Origin: Panulirus ornatus | Taxonomy: Eukaryota > Arthropoda > Malacostraca > Decapoda > Palinuridae | Direction of reading: 5' to 3' | Assembly (NCBI RefSeq): GCF_036320965.1 | Contig: NC_092235.1 | Coordinates: 5,673,645-5,737,644 of the forward strand | Length of the DNA stretch: 64,000 nucleotides | Shown: positions 1 to 13,345 of the stretch, piece by piece | How positions within the stretch are numbered: position 1 is the stretch's first letter | Layout: every line of letters begins with the position of its first letter | Position numbers and translations under genes: made by a program | The notes under the pieces: generated by a model | The model's input: the letters and a program-made list of their open reading frames with translations, nothing else | Databases searched by the model: none | What the model was told of the DNA's origin: nothing

Positions 1-1132
1 CACCATCACCACCACCACCACCACCAACACCACCACCATCACCACCACCATCACCACACCATCACCACCATCACCAACACCACCATCACCACCACCATCA
101 CCACCACCAACACCACCACCATCACCACCACCACCACCATCACCATCACCACCATCACCACCAACACCATCACCACCATCACCACCAACACCATCACCAC
201 CACCACCACCACCACCATCACCACCACCATCACCACCACCAACACCACCACCATCACCACCACCACCACCATCACCATCACCACCATCACCACCAACACC
301 ATCACCATCACCATCACCACCAACACCATCACCATCACCATCACCAACACCCACAACCACCACCACCATCACCACCACCACCACCACCACCATCACCACC
401 ACCATCACCACCACCAACACCACCACCATCACCACCACCACCACCATCACCATCACCACCATCACCACCAACACCATCACCAACACCATCACCACCAACA
501 CCATCACCACCACCACCACCACCACCACCATCACCACCACCATCACCACCACCAACACCACCACCATCACCACCACCACCACCATCACCATCACCATCAC
601 CACCAACACCCACAACCACCACCACCATTACCACCATCACCAACACCACCACCATCACCACCACCACCACCATCACCAACACCACCACCATCACCACAAC
701 CACCACCACCATCACCAGCACTCCCAACCACCACCACCATCACCACCATCACCAACACCACCATCACCACCACCATCACCACCACCACCACCATCACCAT
801 CACCATCACCACCATCACCAACACCACCACAACCACCACCACCATCACCAGCACCCCCAACCACCACCACCATTACCACCATCACCAACACCACCACCAT
901 CACCACCACCACCACCACCACCATCACCATCACCATCACCACCACCATCACCATCACCAACACCCACAACCACCACCACCATCACCAACACCACCACCAT
1001 CACCACCACCACCACCACCACCATCACCATCACCAACACCACCACCACCACCATCACCAACACCACCACCATCACCACCATCACCACCACCACCACCATC
1101 ACCACCATCACCAACACCCCCAACCACCACCA
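1..1132. repeat. (CAC/CAT) trinucleotide satellite
   Basis: Over 1.1 kb of CAC, CAT and CAA triplets with no unique interruption. Reading frames through it give only Val/Met or Gly/Asp strings and are not genes. It runs off the left edge of the window. Confidence 0.95.
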
Positions 1133-1955
1133 CAAAAAAAGTCAAAACATTTATGAACTTCGCAACCCGGTGCGTGCAGAAGTCTTTTTAACTGGCTCTC
1201 CCCTTTCTTCAAGAACCTCATTAGTTCCTTGTTACTTATGTAAACATTCTGTTTAACATTATATCATAAGAAAACAGAAAGTAGAACCAAGAAAGGTATC
1301 CAAAATATATCTTTCTCTTACGCCTCCGAGACTATTTTCATCGTATTATCAAATCTCTTGCAGATATGATGTCCACAGTGCTTAGTATACCAATCACAAC
1401 AGATACTAATGGCAGAACATGAGGATAAAAGACAAGTGAAAATGATCATAAATGTGAGAGATTCGCTTGGTGCGGGGAACGTAGTGACCCCGTCCAATAT
1501 ATGGTGGTAATGGTCACGCCCGTTCATGCTTCACATCAAAGACATTGGTCACCTTAAGTGTGGGAGCCAACCTGACTACACGCCTCCCTTTTCTAATGCC
1601 CGCAGCAGCAGACCTATGGGGAAAATATGCATTGTATCAAGAGTGAATGAGAAGACAAGAACTACTTCTCAGAATTGAGGACCTATGAATTTATGGACAT
1701 TTTGTTGTTATTGTGGGTTGCTGGCGAAGTACACAAACTTTTCTTGTGTTTAAAGTGGGTTTGAGAGCCTCTAGTGATACACACATTCTATTGTACTACT
1801 GAAGTATGGGTGGGTACGTCTGTAGTCTTCATGCTTATCAAATTTAGGTAAATATCTTCTTTTGTCACGTAAAACTGCAGGCTCCCAAACCCCTACACTT
1901 CCCATGTTAGTGAAACGTACACTGGAAAGCCCGCAGATATTTATATTACCGCGAA
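1133..1955. other. intergenic, no gene recognised
   Basis: Non-repetitive DNA of moderate AT content. The open frames are short and lack motifs or convincing splice context. I see nothing I can name. Confidence 0.6.
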
Positions 1956-2230
1956 AGGCAGGCAGGCAACTTATAAGCTGGCAGACAAGTGACACAGCAG
2001 GCAAGCAGGCAAGCAGGCAAAAAGGAAGGTAGGCAAAAGGGCAGGCAAGCAGGCAGGCACGCAGAAAAAAGGCAGGAAGGCAAGCAATCAGGTAGGCAAA
2101 CGCAGGCAAGCAGGCAATGAAAAAACAGGGAGGCAGGCAATAAAGCAAAAAGCCAAGTAAACATGAAAAAAATTGACAAAAACGCAGGCAAGCAAACAGG
2201 CAAGGAAATAAAAAACAAGCAAGCAGACAA
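1956..2230. repeat. degenerate (AGGC)n/(GGCA)n tract
   Basis: About 270 bp of irregular AGGCA, AGGC and AAGC units. The long minus-strand Cys/Leu/Ala-rich frame over it is produced by the repeat. Confidence 0.85.
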
Positions 2231-2360
2231 TGGCGTCTTAGCAACATCTCTTTTTGTATATCACTTGACTGTTCTACGTCATCTATCTCGTTCTTGTATC
2301 TCTTTTGGCGACGTGATCATTGCACGAAAATGCACTGGGGATTTTTATTTATATATGTAT

Positions 2361-2432
2361 ATTCGAAAGGATCACAATTTTGCGCATGATCAAGTAGATT
2401 CCTAAGAATTCACGGAAAAATGGACTCTTAGG

Positions 2433-2436
<4 letters not shown>
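2361..2436 (-). mobile_element. Penelope-like element 3' remnant (fragment a)
   Basis: It matches the outer end of the segments at 3,879-4,100, 24,174-24,300 and 48,780-48,900, sharing the block GATCACAATTTTGC followed by a TGATCAAGT block. It abuts a (TA)n tract, as the other copies do. Too short to hold the ribozyme-like core. Confidence 0.55.

Positions 2437-2516
<80 letters not shown>
2437..2516. repeat. (TA)n microsatellite
   Basis: About 80 bp of pure TA between a Penelope-like remnant and the 5' side of a LINE copy. Confidence 0.97.
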
Positions 2517-2518
<2 letters not shown>

Positions 2519-3459
2519 ACTTGACCCTCAACCCTACTGTACCTAATAACCTTGCTCTTATTCACATTTACTCTTAACTTCTTCCACACACTTTACCAAA
2601 CTCAGTCACCAGCTTCTGCAGTTTCTCACATGAAACTGCAGAAGGGTCAAATCAATTGGGAGGTGAGTTTGAATGGAGAAAAACTGGAGGAAGTGAAGTG
2701 TTTTAGATATCTGGGAGTGGATCTGTCAGCGGATGGAACCATGGAAGCGGAAGTGGATCATAGGGTGGGGGAGGGGGCGAAAATTTTGGGAGCCTTGAAA
2801 AATGTGTGGAAGTCGAGAACATTATCTCGGAAAGCAAAAATGGGTATGTTTGAAGGAATAGTGGTTCGAACAATGTTGTATGGTTGCGAGGCGTGGGCTA
2901 TGGATAGATTTGTGCGCAGGAGGATGGATGTGCTGGAAATGAGATGTTTGAGGACAATGTGTGGTGTGAGGTGGTTTGATCGAGTAAGTAACGTAAGGGT
3001 AAGAGAGATGTGTGGAAATAAAAAGAGCGTGGTTGAGAGAGCAGAAGAGGGTGTTTTGAAATGGTTTGGGCACATGGAGAGAATGAGTGAGGAAAGATTG
3101 ACCAAGAGGATATATGTGTCGGAGGTGGAGGGAACGAGGAGAAGAGGGAGACCAAATTGGAGGTGGAAAGATGGAGTGAAAAAGTTTTGTGTGATCGGGG
3201 CCTGAACATACAGGAGGGTGAAAGGAGGGCAAGGAATAGAGTGAATTGGAGCGATGTGGTATACAGGGGTTGACGTGCTGTCAGTGGATTGAATCAAGGC
3301 ATGTGAAGCGTCTGGGGTAAACCATGGAAAGCTGTGTAGGTATGTATATTTGCGTGTGTGGGCGTGTGTATGTACATGTGTATGGGGGGGGGTTGGGCCA
3401 TATCTTTCGTCTGTTTCCTTGCGCTACCTCGCAAACGCGGGAGACAGCGACAAAGTATA

Positions 3460-3476
<17 letters not shown>
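2517..3476 (+). mobile_element. RTE-type LINE, 5'-inverted and 5'-truncated copy
   Basis: Bases 2,517-2,634 are LINE sequence in minus orientation, covering the stretch just after the reverse-transcriptase catalytic box. From 2,642 the element continues in plus orientation, at almost the LINE position where the inverted part stops, with a filler of about 7 bp. This is the signature of twin-primed target-site reverse transcription. The plus part encodes the conserved C-terminal region ([19 protein letters not shown] and [12 protein letters not shown] boxes). A one-base loss near 3,185 shifts the frame. The family stop would be at 3,271-3,273, followed by the short 3' UTR ending GACAAAGTATAA plus poly(A) and (TA)n. 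Dead copy. Confidence 0.9.

Positions 3477-3550
<74 letters not shown>
3477..3550. repeat. (TA)n microsatellite
   Basis: TA tract joining the LINE poly(A) tail to the head of a SINE. Confidence 0.95.
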
Positions 3551-5510
<1,960 letters not shown>

Positions 5511-5512
5511 AA

Positions 5513-5701
5513 TCACAGTCCGTACTGTTGAATGTGCCCAGTGAGCTTGTGCAGAAGTTGGATCCCTTCATTCACGTTATCAAGAACGTAGCACAACAGG
5601 GACTTCTTTACCATATCAACTGTGTTATTCTCTAAGGAATCTTTTACCTGTTTCACAGTGGCTGCCTTCCCTGTGTATTGAGGTGCTACACCCACTCCAG
5701 G
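5513..5701 (-). CDS. possible terminal exon, unknown protein
   Basis: A minus-strand open stretch of about 60 codons reads GVGVAPQYTGKAATVKQVKD near its start and ends TGHIQQYGL followed by a stop. Composition is protein-like (mixed charged and hydrophobic, no simple repeat), unlike the surrounding frames. No family is recognised. The upstream minus-strand sequence (5,720-6,090) also has open stretches but in shifting frames, so this may be a decayed gene. Splice sites are not convincing. Confidence 0.25.
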   Translation of the reverse strand, partial: PGVGVAPQYTGKAATVKQVKDSLENNTVDMVKKSLLCYVLDNVNEGIQLLHKLTGHIQQYGL

Positions 5702-6230
5702 ATCTCATAGTCACTCAGGATCTTGCCAGGCTGGTGGGACTCTCCAGCTCCCTCGTCAGGAGTTGAGGCCTGGTTGGGCACCTACCTCTTGAGGCAGAGG
5801 AGGCCCTGCCACCAGAGGTAGCCACCTGCTGCAGTTGGCGCTGTATAGCTGTGAAGGTAGCTATGATGCTGACCATCTGGCGCTACCACATCTTAATCTG
5901 TCTACCAAGGCAGTCAATACGACGTGTGAACCCACCCATCCCTGCCAGACTCCACTCTGCTGTGCCTTTGGAAGTGGGAGCTGGGTCAGGGTCCTCTTCT
6001 TCCTTGTGAAGAGGTGTCAGGAGGGAGGGCCACAGGTCTGGTATGATCATCAGAGCGCCACACGTGCAGCCAGCCAGCCATCTCTGCCCTGCTGACACAT
6101 TATCTTGCCTCATGTGGCCTCTCATGTGTGTGTATGTGACTGTATACACAACTTCTCTCCCTCTCTTACCTGGATTTATCACATTGCATGAATATCCCAC
6201 TGAATTCCACCTTATCTTTATGTTTCCTGG
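5702..6230. other. possible decayed coding region, frames broken
   Basis: A minus-strand frame at about 5,883-6,090 reads ASP/GLU- and ARG-containing sequence (GGFTRRIDCLGRQIKMW then stop). It may have belonged with the open stretch at 5,513-5,701, but frames change and no start or splice signal is clear. Confidence 0.25.
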
Positions 6231-6234
6231 CTTA

Positions 6235-6241
6235 CCTGTGT

Positions 6242-6317
<76 letters not shown>
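6235..6317. repeat. (TG)n microsatellite
   Basis: About 80 bp of TG. The Cys-Val and Thr-His frames across it are artefacts. Confidence 0.95.
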
Positions 6318-6556
6318 ATACATTTCAAGAGTGAGAGAGGTCCTTCACTTCCTCCAAAATTCGTAAATACTTTCCCTTCTCTTTTATTTTTCCCTTTCAT
6401 TATTCTCTATGTATTTCAACTAAGGCCCGGCCTTGATGTGGGCTTTGTGTCCGTGACCGGAACCTTCCATATGAAAACAAGAACATTCAAAAGGTTAAGA
6501 AATGAGGCAACACCAGAACTCTCTTCTCGTACGACACACATAGTAATCATAAAGGT

Positions 6557-6557
<1 letters not shown>

Positions 6558-6597
<40 letters not shown>
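6558..6597. repeat. (CA)n microsatellite at a possible splice donor
   Basis: Read on the minus strand it is (GT)n starting directly after CAG, so it could include a functional GT donor for the exon-like module at 6,598-6,800. Confidence 0.8.
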
Positions 6598-6599
<2 letters not shown>

Positions 6600-6800
6600 G
6601 CGTCAGGCTGGAGGCGGGGCATCGTGACGTCATAGGGAGTTCCCTCCCCCCGCCAGATCCAAACAGTTGTTGTGTCTGGTGAGGGAGGTTCAACACTTCC
6701 CTCATATATATTGATCTTTACATTATAATCGACAATTTTATAACTAGTTCCAGTAAGCCGACGGTGAAACGAGGGCAGAGGTAGAGCGACCGACACGACC
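6598..6800 (-). CDS. conserved exon-like module, unknown function
   Basis: The minus strand encodes VEPPSPDTT and VWIWRGEG, then DVTMPRLQPDAG, and ends in CAG|GTGTGT, a good splice donor inside a microsatellite. The same module is at 25,264-25,653 and 50,021-50,264 on the plus strand (there EPPSPDTTHVWIWRG and CDVTMPRLQPGA). The match at protein level and the shared position next to (GT)n argue for a real exon family or an old dispersed duplication. I do not recognise the domain; a beta-rich extracellular fold is only a guess. Confidence 0.4.
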
Positions 6801-7340
6801 ACCTGTCGTCCCTCAGCGTCACATGAGAAGCGACTCTACAACTTGTAGTGTCTGATGGTGAAGGTTGTATGTTGTACGTGGCCGTTATGCCCCCAGCCCA
6901 CACAACCCATGGTGGGGTAGAGAGACGACATCCCCGATACCAATGGGAAGGTGTGGGATAGACGAGGGATGGGGATAGCTGCCGACACGGTGTACTCTTC
7001 TCCTTCCTTACGGGCGAAAGGTCGCCATCTTTGATAGACCTGCTCTCATTGGCCCCGCTTATCTGATCTTTTATTTCCCCGTTATCTTTCTCATGGTAGC
7101 TGAGACGGCACGGGAAACTGAAAGCCCTAATCATATGACTGGCTGTACCATAACCTCTCTATGTTATCATGTAAACGTCAAGCTACGCCAGGCATCCATT
7201 TATCGACCAGCCACGAGGGCAGGACAAAGACCTGGGTTGGGCGGGCCCAAGTGTGGTCCATAGTCAGCAACGCTACTAACCACAACAGCGCTGAAGCTTT
7301 CATTCATCTTCAAGTTTATTGTTACATTATGCCGTGCTCT

Positions 7341-7349
<9 letters not shown>
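6801..7349. other. no gene recognised
   Basis: Mixed-composition unique DNA. A minus-strand frame at 6,718-7,134 is open but lacks motifs. It may be the 5' side of the gene that uses the exon-like module at 6,598. Confidence 0.5.

Positions 7350-7430
<81 letters not shown>
7350..7430. repeat. (TA)n microsatellite
   Basis: TA tract adjoining the tail side of the tRNA-derived SINE. Confidence 0.95.
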
Positions 7431-7431
<1 letters not shown>

Positions 7432-7432
<1 letters not shown>

Positions 7433-7734
7433 GAACAAACTGCATAGGAACGCGCACCTTCATAGAACATACAAACCCCCAACAATCAGGATCGAACCCG
7501 GGAACCCTGTGCAACAGGTGGGAATGCTACCGCTAGGCTATGGGCCTGGCTAATAGGAAATAACTATTCGAATACTATGCACTCGAATACCCTTCGTCTC
7601 ACGTTGGTGAGCAACGGGGTGTACACCAGTCATTTCCCGACGGGCGCACATAGCCAGCAGATAGCATTTCACCGAACCTAACTGTACAACGCGGAGGTAT
7701 ATGAATACGAACAAAGTGCATAGGAATGCGCACC

Positions 7735-7737
<3 letters not shown>
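7432..7737 (-). mobile_element. tRNA-derived SINE, partly duplicated
   Basis: On the minus strand at about 7,553-7,490 there is a tRNA-like head: an A-box-like TAGCCTAGCGGTAGCA and a B box GGGTTCGATCC, but no good acceptor stem. It is followed by a body ending in AAGGTGCGCGTTCCTATGCA. That end recurs upstream (plus 7,708-7,737), so two partial units are joined head to tail. Both outer ends abut (TA)n. This is a SINE rather than a functional tRNA gene. Confidence 0.65.

Positions 7738-7816
<79 letters not shown>
7738..7816. repeat. (TA)n microsatellite
   Basis: Pure TA between the SINE and the 5'-truncated end of the next LINE. Confidence 0.95.
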
Positions 7817-7821
<5 letters not shown>

Positions 7822-9535
7822 TGGGAGGGTATTGATTGAGAAGGTGAAGGCATGTACAGAGCATCAGATTGGGGAAGAGCAGTGAGGTTTCAGAAGTGGT
7901 AGAGGATGTGTGGATCAGGTGTTTGCTTTGAAGAATGTATGTGAGAAATACTTAGAAAAGCAAATGGATCTGTATGTAGCATTTATGGATCTGGAGAGGG
8001 CATATGATAGAGTTGATAGAGATGCTCTGCGGAAGGTATTAAGAATATTTGGTGTGGGGGGCAAGTTGTTAGAAGCAGTGAAAAGTTTTTATCGAGGATG
8101 TAAGGCATGTGTACGTGTAGGAAGAGAGGAAAGTGATTGGTTCTCAGTAAATGTTGGTTTGCCGCAGGGGTGTGTGATGTCTCCATGGTTGTTTAATTTG
8201 TATATGGATGGGGTTGTTAGGGAAGTGAATGCAAGAGTTTTGGAAAGAGGGGAAAGTATGCAGTCTGTTGTGGATGAAAGAGCTTGGGAAGTGAGTCAGT
8301 TGTTGTTCGCTGATGATGCATTGCTGGTGGCTGATTCACGTGAGAAACTGCAGAAGCTGGTGACTGAGTTTGGTAAAGTGTGTGAAAGAAGAAATTTGAG
8401 AGTAAATGTGAATAAGAGCAAGGTTATTAGGTACAGTAGGGTTGAGGGTCAAGTCAATTGGGAGGTAAGTTTGAATAGATTAAAATTGTAGGAAGTGAAG
8501 TGCTTTAGATATCTCGGAGTGGAATTGGCAGCGGATGGGACCATGGAAGCGGAAGTGAATCATAGGGTGGGATAGGGGCCGAAATTTCTGGGAGCGTTGA
8601 AGAATGTGTGGAAGTCGAAAACGTTATCTTTGAAAGCAAAAATGGGTATGTTTGAAGGAATAGTGGTTCCAACAATGTTATATGGTTGCGAGGCGTGGGC
8701 TATAGATAGAGTTGTGCTCAGGAGGGTGGATGTGCTGGAAATGAGATGTTTGAGGACAATATGTGGTGTGAGGTGGTTTGATCGAGTAAGTGATAATAGG
8801 GTAAGAGAGATGTGTGGTAATAAAAAGAGTATTGTTGAGAGAGCAGAAGAGGGTGTTTTGAAATGTTTTGGCCACATGGAGAGAATGAGTGAGGAAAGAT
8901 TGACCAAGAGGATATATGTGTCAGAGGTGGTTGGAACGAGGAGAAGTGGGCGACCAAATTGGAGGTGGAAAGATGGAGTGAAAAAGATTTTGAGTGAATG
9001 GGGCCTGAACATGCAGGAGGGTGAAAGGCGTGCAAAGAATAGAGTGAATTGGAACGATGTGGTATGCCGGGGCCGACGGGCTGTTAATGGATTGAACCAG
9101 GGCATGTGAAGCGTCTGGGGTAAACCATGGAAAGTTCTGTGGGGCCTGGATGTGGAAATGGAGCTGTGGTTTCGGTGCATTATACATGACAGCTAGAGAT
9201 TGAGTGTGAACGAATGTGGCCTTTGTTGTCTTCTCCTAGCGCTAACTCGCGCAACTACGGGGGAAGGGGGTGGTCATGTGTGGCGGGGTGGCGACGGGAA
9301 CGAATGAACCCAACAAGTATGAATTATGTACATGTGTATATATGTAAATGTCTTTGTATGCATTTATATGTATACATTGAAATGTATAGGTATGTATATG
9401 TGCGTGTGTAGACGTGTATGTATATACATGTGTATGTGGGTGGGTTGAGCCATTCTTTCTTCTGTTTCCTTGCGCTACCTCGCTAACGCGGGAGACAGCG
9501 ACAAAGTATAATAAAATGAAATAAAATAATAATAA
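7817..9535 (+). mobile_element. RTE-type LINE, long-3'UTR subfamily, decayed
   Basis: 5'-truncated inside the reverse transcriptase, shortly before the QCGFRSGRG box (here the Cys codon is TGA). AFMDLERAYDRVDR, GLPQGCVMSPW and the catalytic FADDALL boxes follow. In-frame stops also occur after RLKL (about 8,490) and near 8,573. The C-terminal domain is kept, and the frame ends AVNGLNQGM-stop at 9,107-9,109, 11 codons beyond the stop used by the young copies. The 3' UTR is about 420 bp, roughly twice the short form, and holds two CTACCTCGC-type hairpins (about 9,236 and 9,471). The tail is GACAAAGTATAATAAAA with AAT repeats. Confidence 0.9.
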
Positions 9536-9539
9536 TAAT

Positions 9540-10425
9540 ACAATGAATTAATTTCCAGTGAGAGGAAGACAGTGTAAGGGTGGGCGACACGCGCTCAAGG
9601 CAGGTGGACCAAGAGTGGCTGGTATGGGAGGGAGTGAGGCAGCTGGGTGGAGGAATACAGACAAAATTAATGTTTTACACATAAGCTTCAACACTGGTTG
9701 TAAACAGATGGGCATTTAACAGTTCTCAAGGTCGCTGTTGGTGGGAAGGAGGGACTGGGTGTGGTGTTGGGCTGGGATGGGTAATGTGTAGCCAGCAAGT
9801 AGGTGTTGCCGCCATATTGGAAAAGTTAGTTATTTACGCACATCATGACGTTGCATAACAGAAACAATTTAACATTTTATGAATAGTAGGGACGTTGGTT
9901 AGTAATTTAGGATACTATGAACTAATGTTTTGTTTTATTTAGCAATTACAGGTGACCAACTGATATTAATCTTGGGACATGTGGCATCTTTCCCCAGCCC
10001 CTCCAGCCCACCCTCTCACTCCTTCATACCCACTCACCTCAAGCTTGGTCACAGCAAATTTGTAAGTTGCCTGTAATTCTATTCCCTCCAGAATAACATA
10101 ACATTTTGTTAGTGCTTTTGGAAGCATCTAGAATAAGCGGGGCAGTGTAATGTGGGGTTATAAAAGTGTCAGCAATGTGGCATCACAGGCGGCAGCGTCA
10201 GCTAGCACATCCACCTTAATTCGCCAAAGGAAATAAGTTATTTAACAATCATTGGTGGCCAGCCAAATGAGTTCATGTCTATAAAATGAATAAAACTTAA
10301 AATATGGATTTATGAATTGCTTTTTATTAAGAGAAACTCTGCAAAGACAAAGAAGACCTGGGGACGCGAGGGGAGGAGGTAGTTGCCAGATACCGCGATA
10401 TTTGTCCAAAACATTTTGCAGACTA
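9540..10425. other. unique intergenic sequence
   Basis: No open frame with recognisable motifs, no tandem repeat and no RNA gene seen. Confidence 0.55.
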
Positions 10426-10486
10426 TGACGTCACTACTTGAGGCAATGTACCGGCTGGAGTGATGACGTCATGGAGGTTGACGTCA
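10426..10486. promoter_or_regulatory. three TGACGTCA (CRE-type) octamers
   Basis: Perfect palindromic TGACGTCA sites lie at 10,426-10,433, 10,464-10,471 and 10,479-10,486, around the ATG of the candidate secreted-protein exon. Such octamers bind CREB/ATF-type bZIP factors in animals. The same octamer is also part of local satellite DNA, so regulatory use is unproven. Confidence 0.4.
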
Positions 10487-10687
10487 CCAGGTGTGTTGTA
10501 GCTGGAGTATTGTTAGTGTTGTGGCAGGTGAGCCTCATCAGCCACCCACAGTGGTTCACTACCATCCTGGATGGTGGTCAAAATATAGTCAACAATATTA
10601 GTAATGATGGCGTTATTTTAGGTGACATTAATGGCGGCGGCTGTATTGGCGACTCATATAATGTGAGAGAAGTTGTCTTATGCTCAC
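10471..10687 (+). CDS. candidate first exon of a secreted protein
   Basis: From ATG at 10,471 the frame reads MEVDVTRCVVAGVLLVLW, a short polar start and a hydrophobic run that fit a signal peptide. It continues HPQWFTTILDGG and ILGDINGGGCIGDSYNVRE to VVLCS. A strong donor (CAC|GTGAGT) ends it at 10,687; an earlier donor (GCAG|GTGAGC) lies at 10,527/10,528, right after the hydrophobic core, and is a plausible alternative exon end. No downstream exon can be tied to it, because the next 2 kb is minisatellite. Product unknown. Confidence 0.35.
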
Positions 10688-10894
10688 GTGAGTACCTGAC
10701 CTTGTTCAAATGACAATGTTAATATATCATTATCATCATGATCATCATCATCATGTATGTGTAGTGATGATGATGATGATGAACATTAATGATGGTGTAA
10801 ACATGACCCAGAAAGATGGGCCAGGAAGATGATGGCTATTAGACACATTGGTTGTGGCAAGAAATATTGTGGACACCAAGTTAGCGTTGTAAGA
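10688..10894. other. short spacer with (ATC)n
   Basis: Contains a CATCATCAT/GATGATGAT patch at about 10,730-10,790 and otherwise unique sequence. Confidence 0.5.
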
Positions 10895-12165
10895 TGGGAC
10901 ACCTGCACTCACACCCACCCACCCAGGCTGACCTGCACTCACACCCACCCACCCACCCAGGCTGACCTGCACTCACACCCACCCACCCACCCAGGCTGAC
11001 CTGCACTCACACCCACCCACCCAGGCTGACCTGCACTCACACCCACCCACCCACCCAGGCTGACCTGCACTCACACCCACCCACCCAGGCTGACCTGCAC
11101 TCACACCCACCCAGGCTGACCTGCACTCACACCCACGCACCCAGGCTGACCTGCACTCACACCCACCCACCCAGGCTGACCTGCACTCACACCCACCCAC
11201 CCACCCAGGCTGACCTGCACTCACACCCACCCACCCACCCAGGCTGACCTGCACTCACACCCACCCACCCAGGCTGACCTGCACTCACACCCACCCACCC
11301 ACCCAGGCTGACCTGCACTCACACCCACCCACCCTGGCTGACCTGCACTCACACCCACCCAGGCTGACCTGCACTCACACCCACGCACCCAGGCTGACCT
11401 GCACTCACACCCACCCACCCAGGCTGACCTGCACTCACACCCACCCACCCACCCAGGCTGACCTGCACTCACACCCACCCACCCACCCAGGCTGACCTGC
11501 ACTCACACCCACCCACCCAGGCTGACCTGCACTCACACCCACCCACCCACCCAGGCTGACCTGCACTCACACCCACCCACCCAGGCTGACCTGCACTCAC
11601 ACCCCCACCCACCAGGCTGACCTGCACTCACACCCACCCACCCACCCAGGCTGACCTGCACTCACACCCACCCACCCACCCAGGCTGACCTGCACTCACA
11701 CCCACCCACCCACCCAGGCTGACCTGCACTCACACCACCCACCCACCCAGGCTGACCTGCACTCACACCCACCCACCCACCCAGGCTGACCTGCACTCAC
11801 ACCCACCCACCCACCCAGGCTGACCTGCACTCACACCCACCCACCCACCCAGGCTGACCTGCACTCACACCCACCCACCCACCCAGGCTGACCTGCACTC
11901 ACAACCCACCCACCCAGGCTGACCTGCACTCACACCCACCCACCCACCCAGGCTGACCTGCACTCACACCCACCCACCCACCCAGGCTGACCTGCACTCA
12001 CACCCACCCACCCAGGCTGACCTGCACTCACACCCACCCACCCAGGCTGACCTGCACTCACACACCCACCCACCCAGGCTGACCTGCACTCACACCCACC
12101 CCAGGCTGACCTGCACTCACACCCACCCACCCCAGGCTGACCTGCACTCACTCCCAACCCACCAG
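10895..12165. repeat. CTGCACTCACACC(CACC)n minisatellite, copy 1
   Basis: Roughly forty units of GGCTGACCTGCACTCACACC followed by a variable number of CACC tetramers, giving units of about 25-33 bp. Open frames reading CRSAW and GWVGVSAG come from this repeat. The start of copy 2 after the assembly gap (27,698) lies inside the same array. Confidence 0.95.
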
Positions 12166-12812
12166 TGACCTGCACTCCACCCCCCACCACTGACCCACAT
12201 CAACTAACACCCAACCCACCCCCCACCCACAATACCTGACTCACACCCACCACCCACCCACACCTCACTAACACCCACCCAGCCAGCCACCCAGCACCTG
12301 CCACCCACCCAGCCACCCACCAGGTGACAGCACCAGCCAGCCACCCAGCCACCCAGACTACCAGCCACCCAGCAGCCACCCACCCACCACCCAGCTAACC
12401 AGCACCCAGCCAGCCCAGCCAGCCAGCCACCACCAGCCACCCACATAACTAACAGCCACCCACCAGCCACCTCACCACACCACCACCCACCCACCACACA
12501 TAACTAACAGCCACCCAGGCCAGCCACCCACACCCCCCTAACAGCCAGCCAGCCACCACCCACCAGCCAGCCACCACATAACTACAGCCACCCACCAGCC
12601 ACCCACCAGCCAGCAGCCAGCCACCCACCCACATAACTAACAGCCACCCAGCCAGCCACCCACCCAGCCACCCAGCCACCCACATAACTAACACCCACCC
12701 ACCCACCCACCCACCCACATAACTAACAGCCACCCAGCCAGCCACCCAGTCAAATAACTAACATCCACCCAGCCAGCCAGCCACCCACCCAGCCAGCCAG
12801 CCAGCCAGCCAG
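12166..12812. repeat. degenerate CCACCCAGCCAG / ATAACTAACAG array
   Basis: A lower-order repeat of CCAC, CCAG and ATAACTAACAGCCAC units that continues the minisatellite with decay. It has a shorter counterpart at 27,905-28,135. Confidence 0.85.
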
Positions 12813-13020
12813 GTTGAGCCACATAACATGTAGCAGAGGAGGATGGTACAGCTGGTGTAGCAGGTCGACCAGCTGCTCTCCTTCTGGCAGCTGGTCGTTT
12901 TCTGTGATGAGAAAACGTTCTCTACTGACGGGCGCCCCGTACAGCAGCAGGTCAGGTTGGGCCACAACCAAGAGCCGGAGCCATTTGACCTGGTCGTCCA
13001 CAACTGCCCCATCCACAGGT
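12813..13020 (-). CDS. exon-like segment of unknown gene, intact copy
   Basis: On the minus strand a protein-like stretch reads VDGAVVDDQVKWLRLLVVAQ, then LLLYGAPVSRERFLITE, then EGEQLVDLLHQLYHPPLLHV. Its leucine-rich amphipathic pattern and varied codons contrast with the repeats on both sides. Copy 2 (28,136-28,236) keeps only the first 35 or so codons and lacks the rest. No clear splice acceptor precedes it, because the upstream side is a GGGTGGGTC repeat. Function unknown; the family is not recognised. Confidence 0.35.
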
Positions 13021-13184
13021 GTGGGTGGGTGGGTGGGTCGGTGGGTCGGTGGGTGGGTCGGTGGGTCGGGTGTTAAGGTGTGGTTTGAGCCCCACTGGGC
13101 AATGTTGCCCCGCCCACCCAACCAACCTGACCTGACCTGACCTGACCTGAACCCCACTGAACATGAATCCAGACTTGCCACACC
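13021..13184. repeat. (GGGT)n and (CCTGA)n simple repeats
   Basis: A GTGGGTCGGTGGG tract is followed by a run of CCTGA pentamers at about 13,126-13,150. The same pair recurs in copy 2 at 28,240-28,370. Confidence 0.8.
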
Positions 13185-13345
13185 ATGTCATCACTGATGA
13201 TCATGACGTCAACACCACCACATCACACTTGCTGACGTCATAATGATGTCATCAGTGATGAGGTCAACACATGACACTTGGTGACGTCATCATCATGATG
13301 TCATCAGTGATGAGGTCAACACTTGGTGACGTCGTCATGATGGTA
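13185..13345. repeat. TGACGTCA-bearing array, copy 1
   Basis: About three units of roughly 50 bp carrying CATGACGTCA, CAACACCACCACATCACAC and TGATGTCATCAGTGATGA. It is a much shorter version of 28,416-29,035. Confidence 0.8.

Noticed and set aside
1771..2247. 158-codon Cys/Leu-rich minus frame
   Set aside because: Mostly the AGGC-type repeat read in frame; no start context or domain.
7490..7553. tRNA gene on the minus strand
   Set aside because: It has A and B boxes but no pairing acceptor stem, and a SINE body follows; called a tRNA-derived SINE.
10973..12190. Frames reading GWVGVSAGQP / CRSAW repeats
   Set aside because: Produced by the CTGCACTCACACC minisatellite; no stop-free meaning beyond the repeat.
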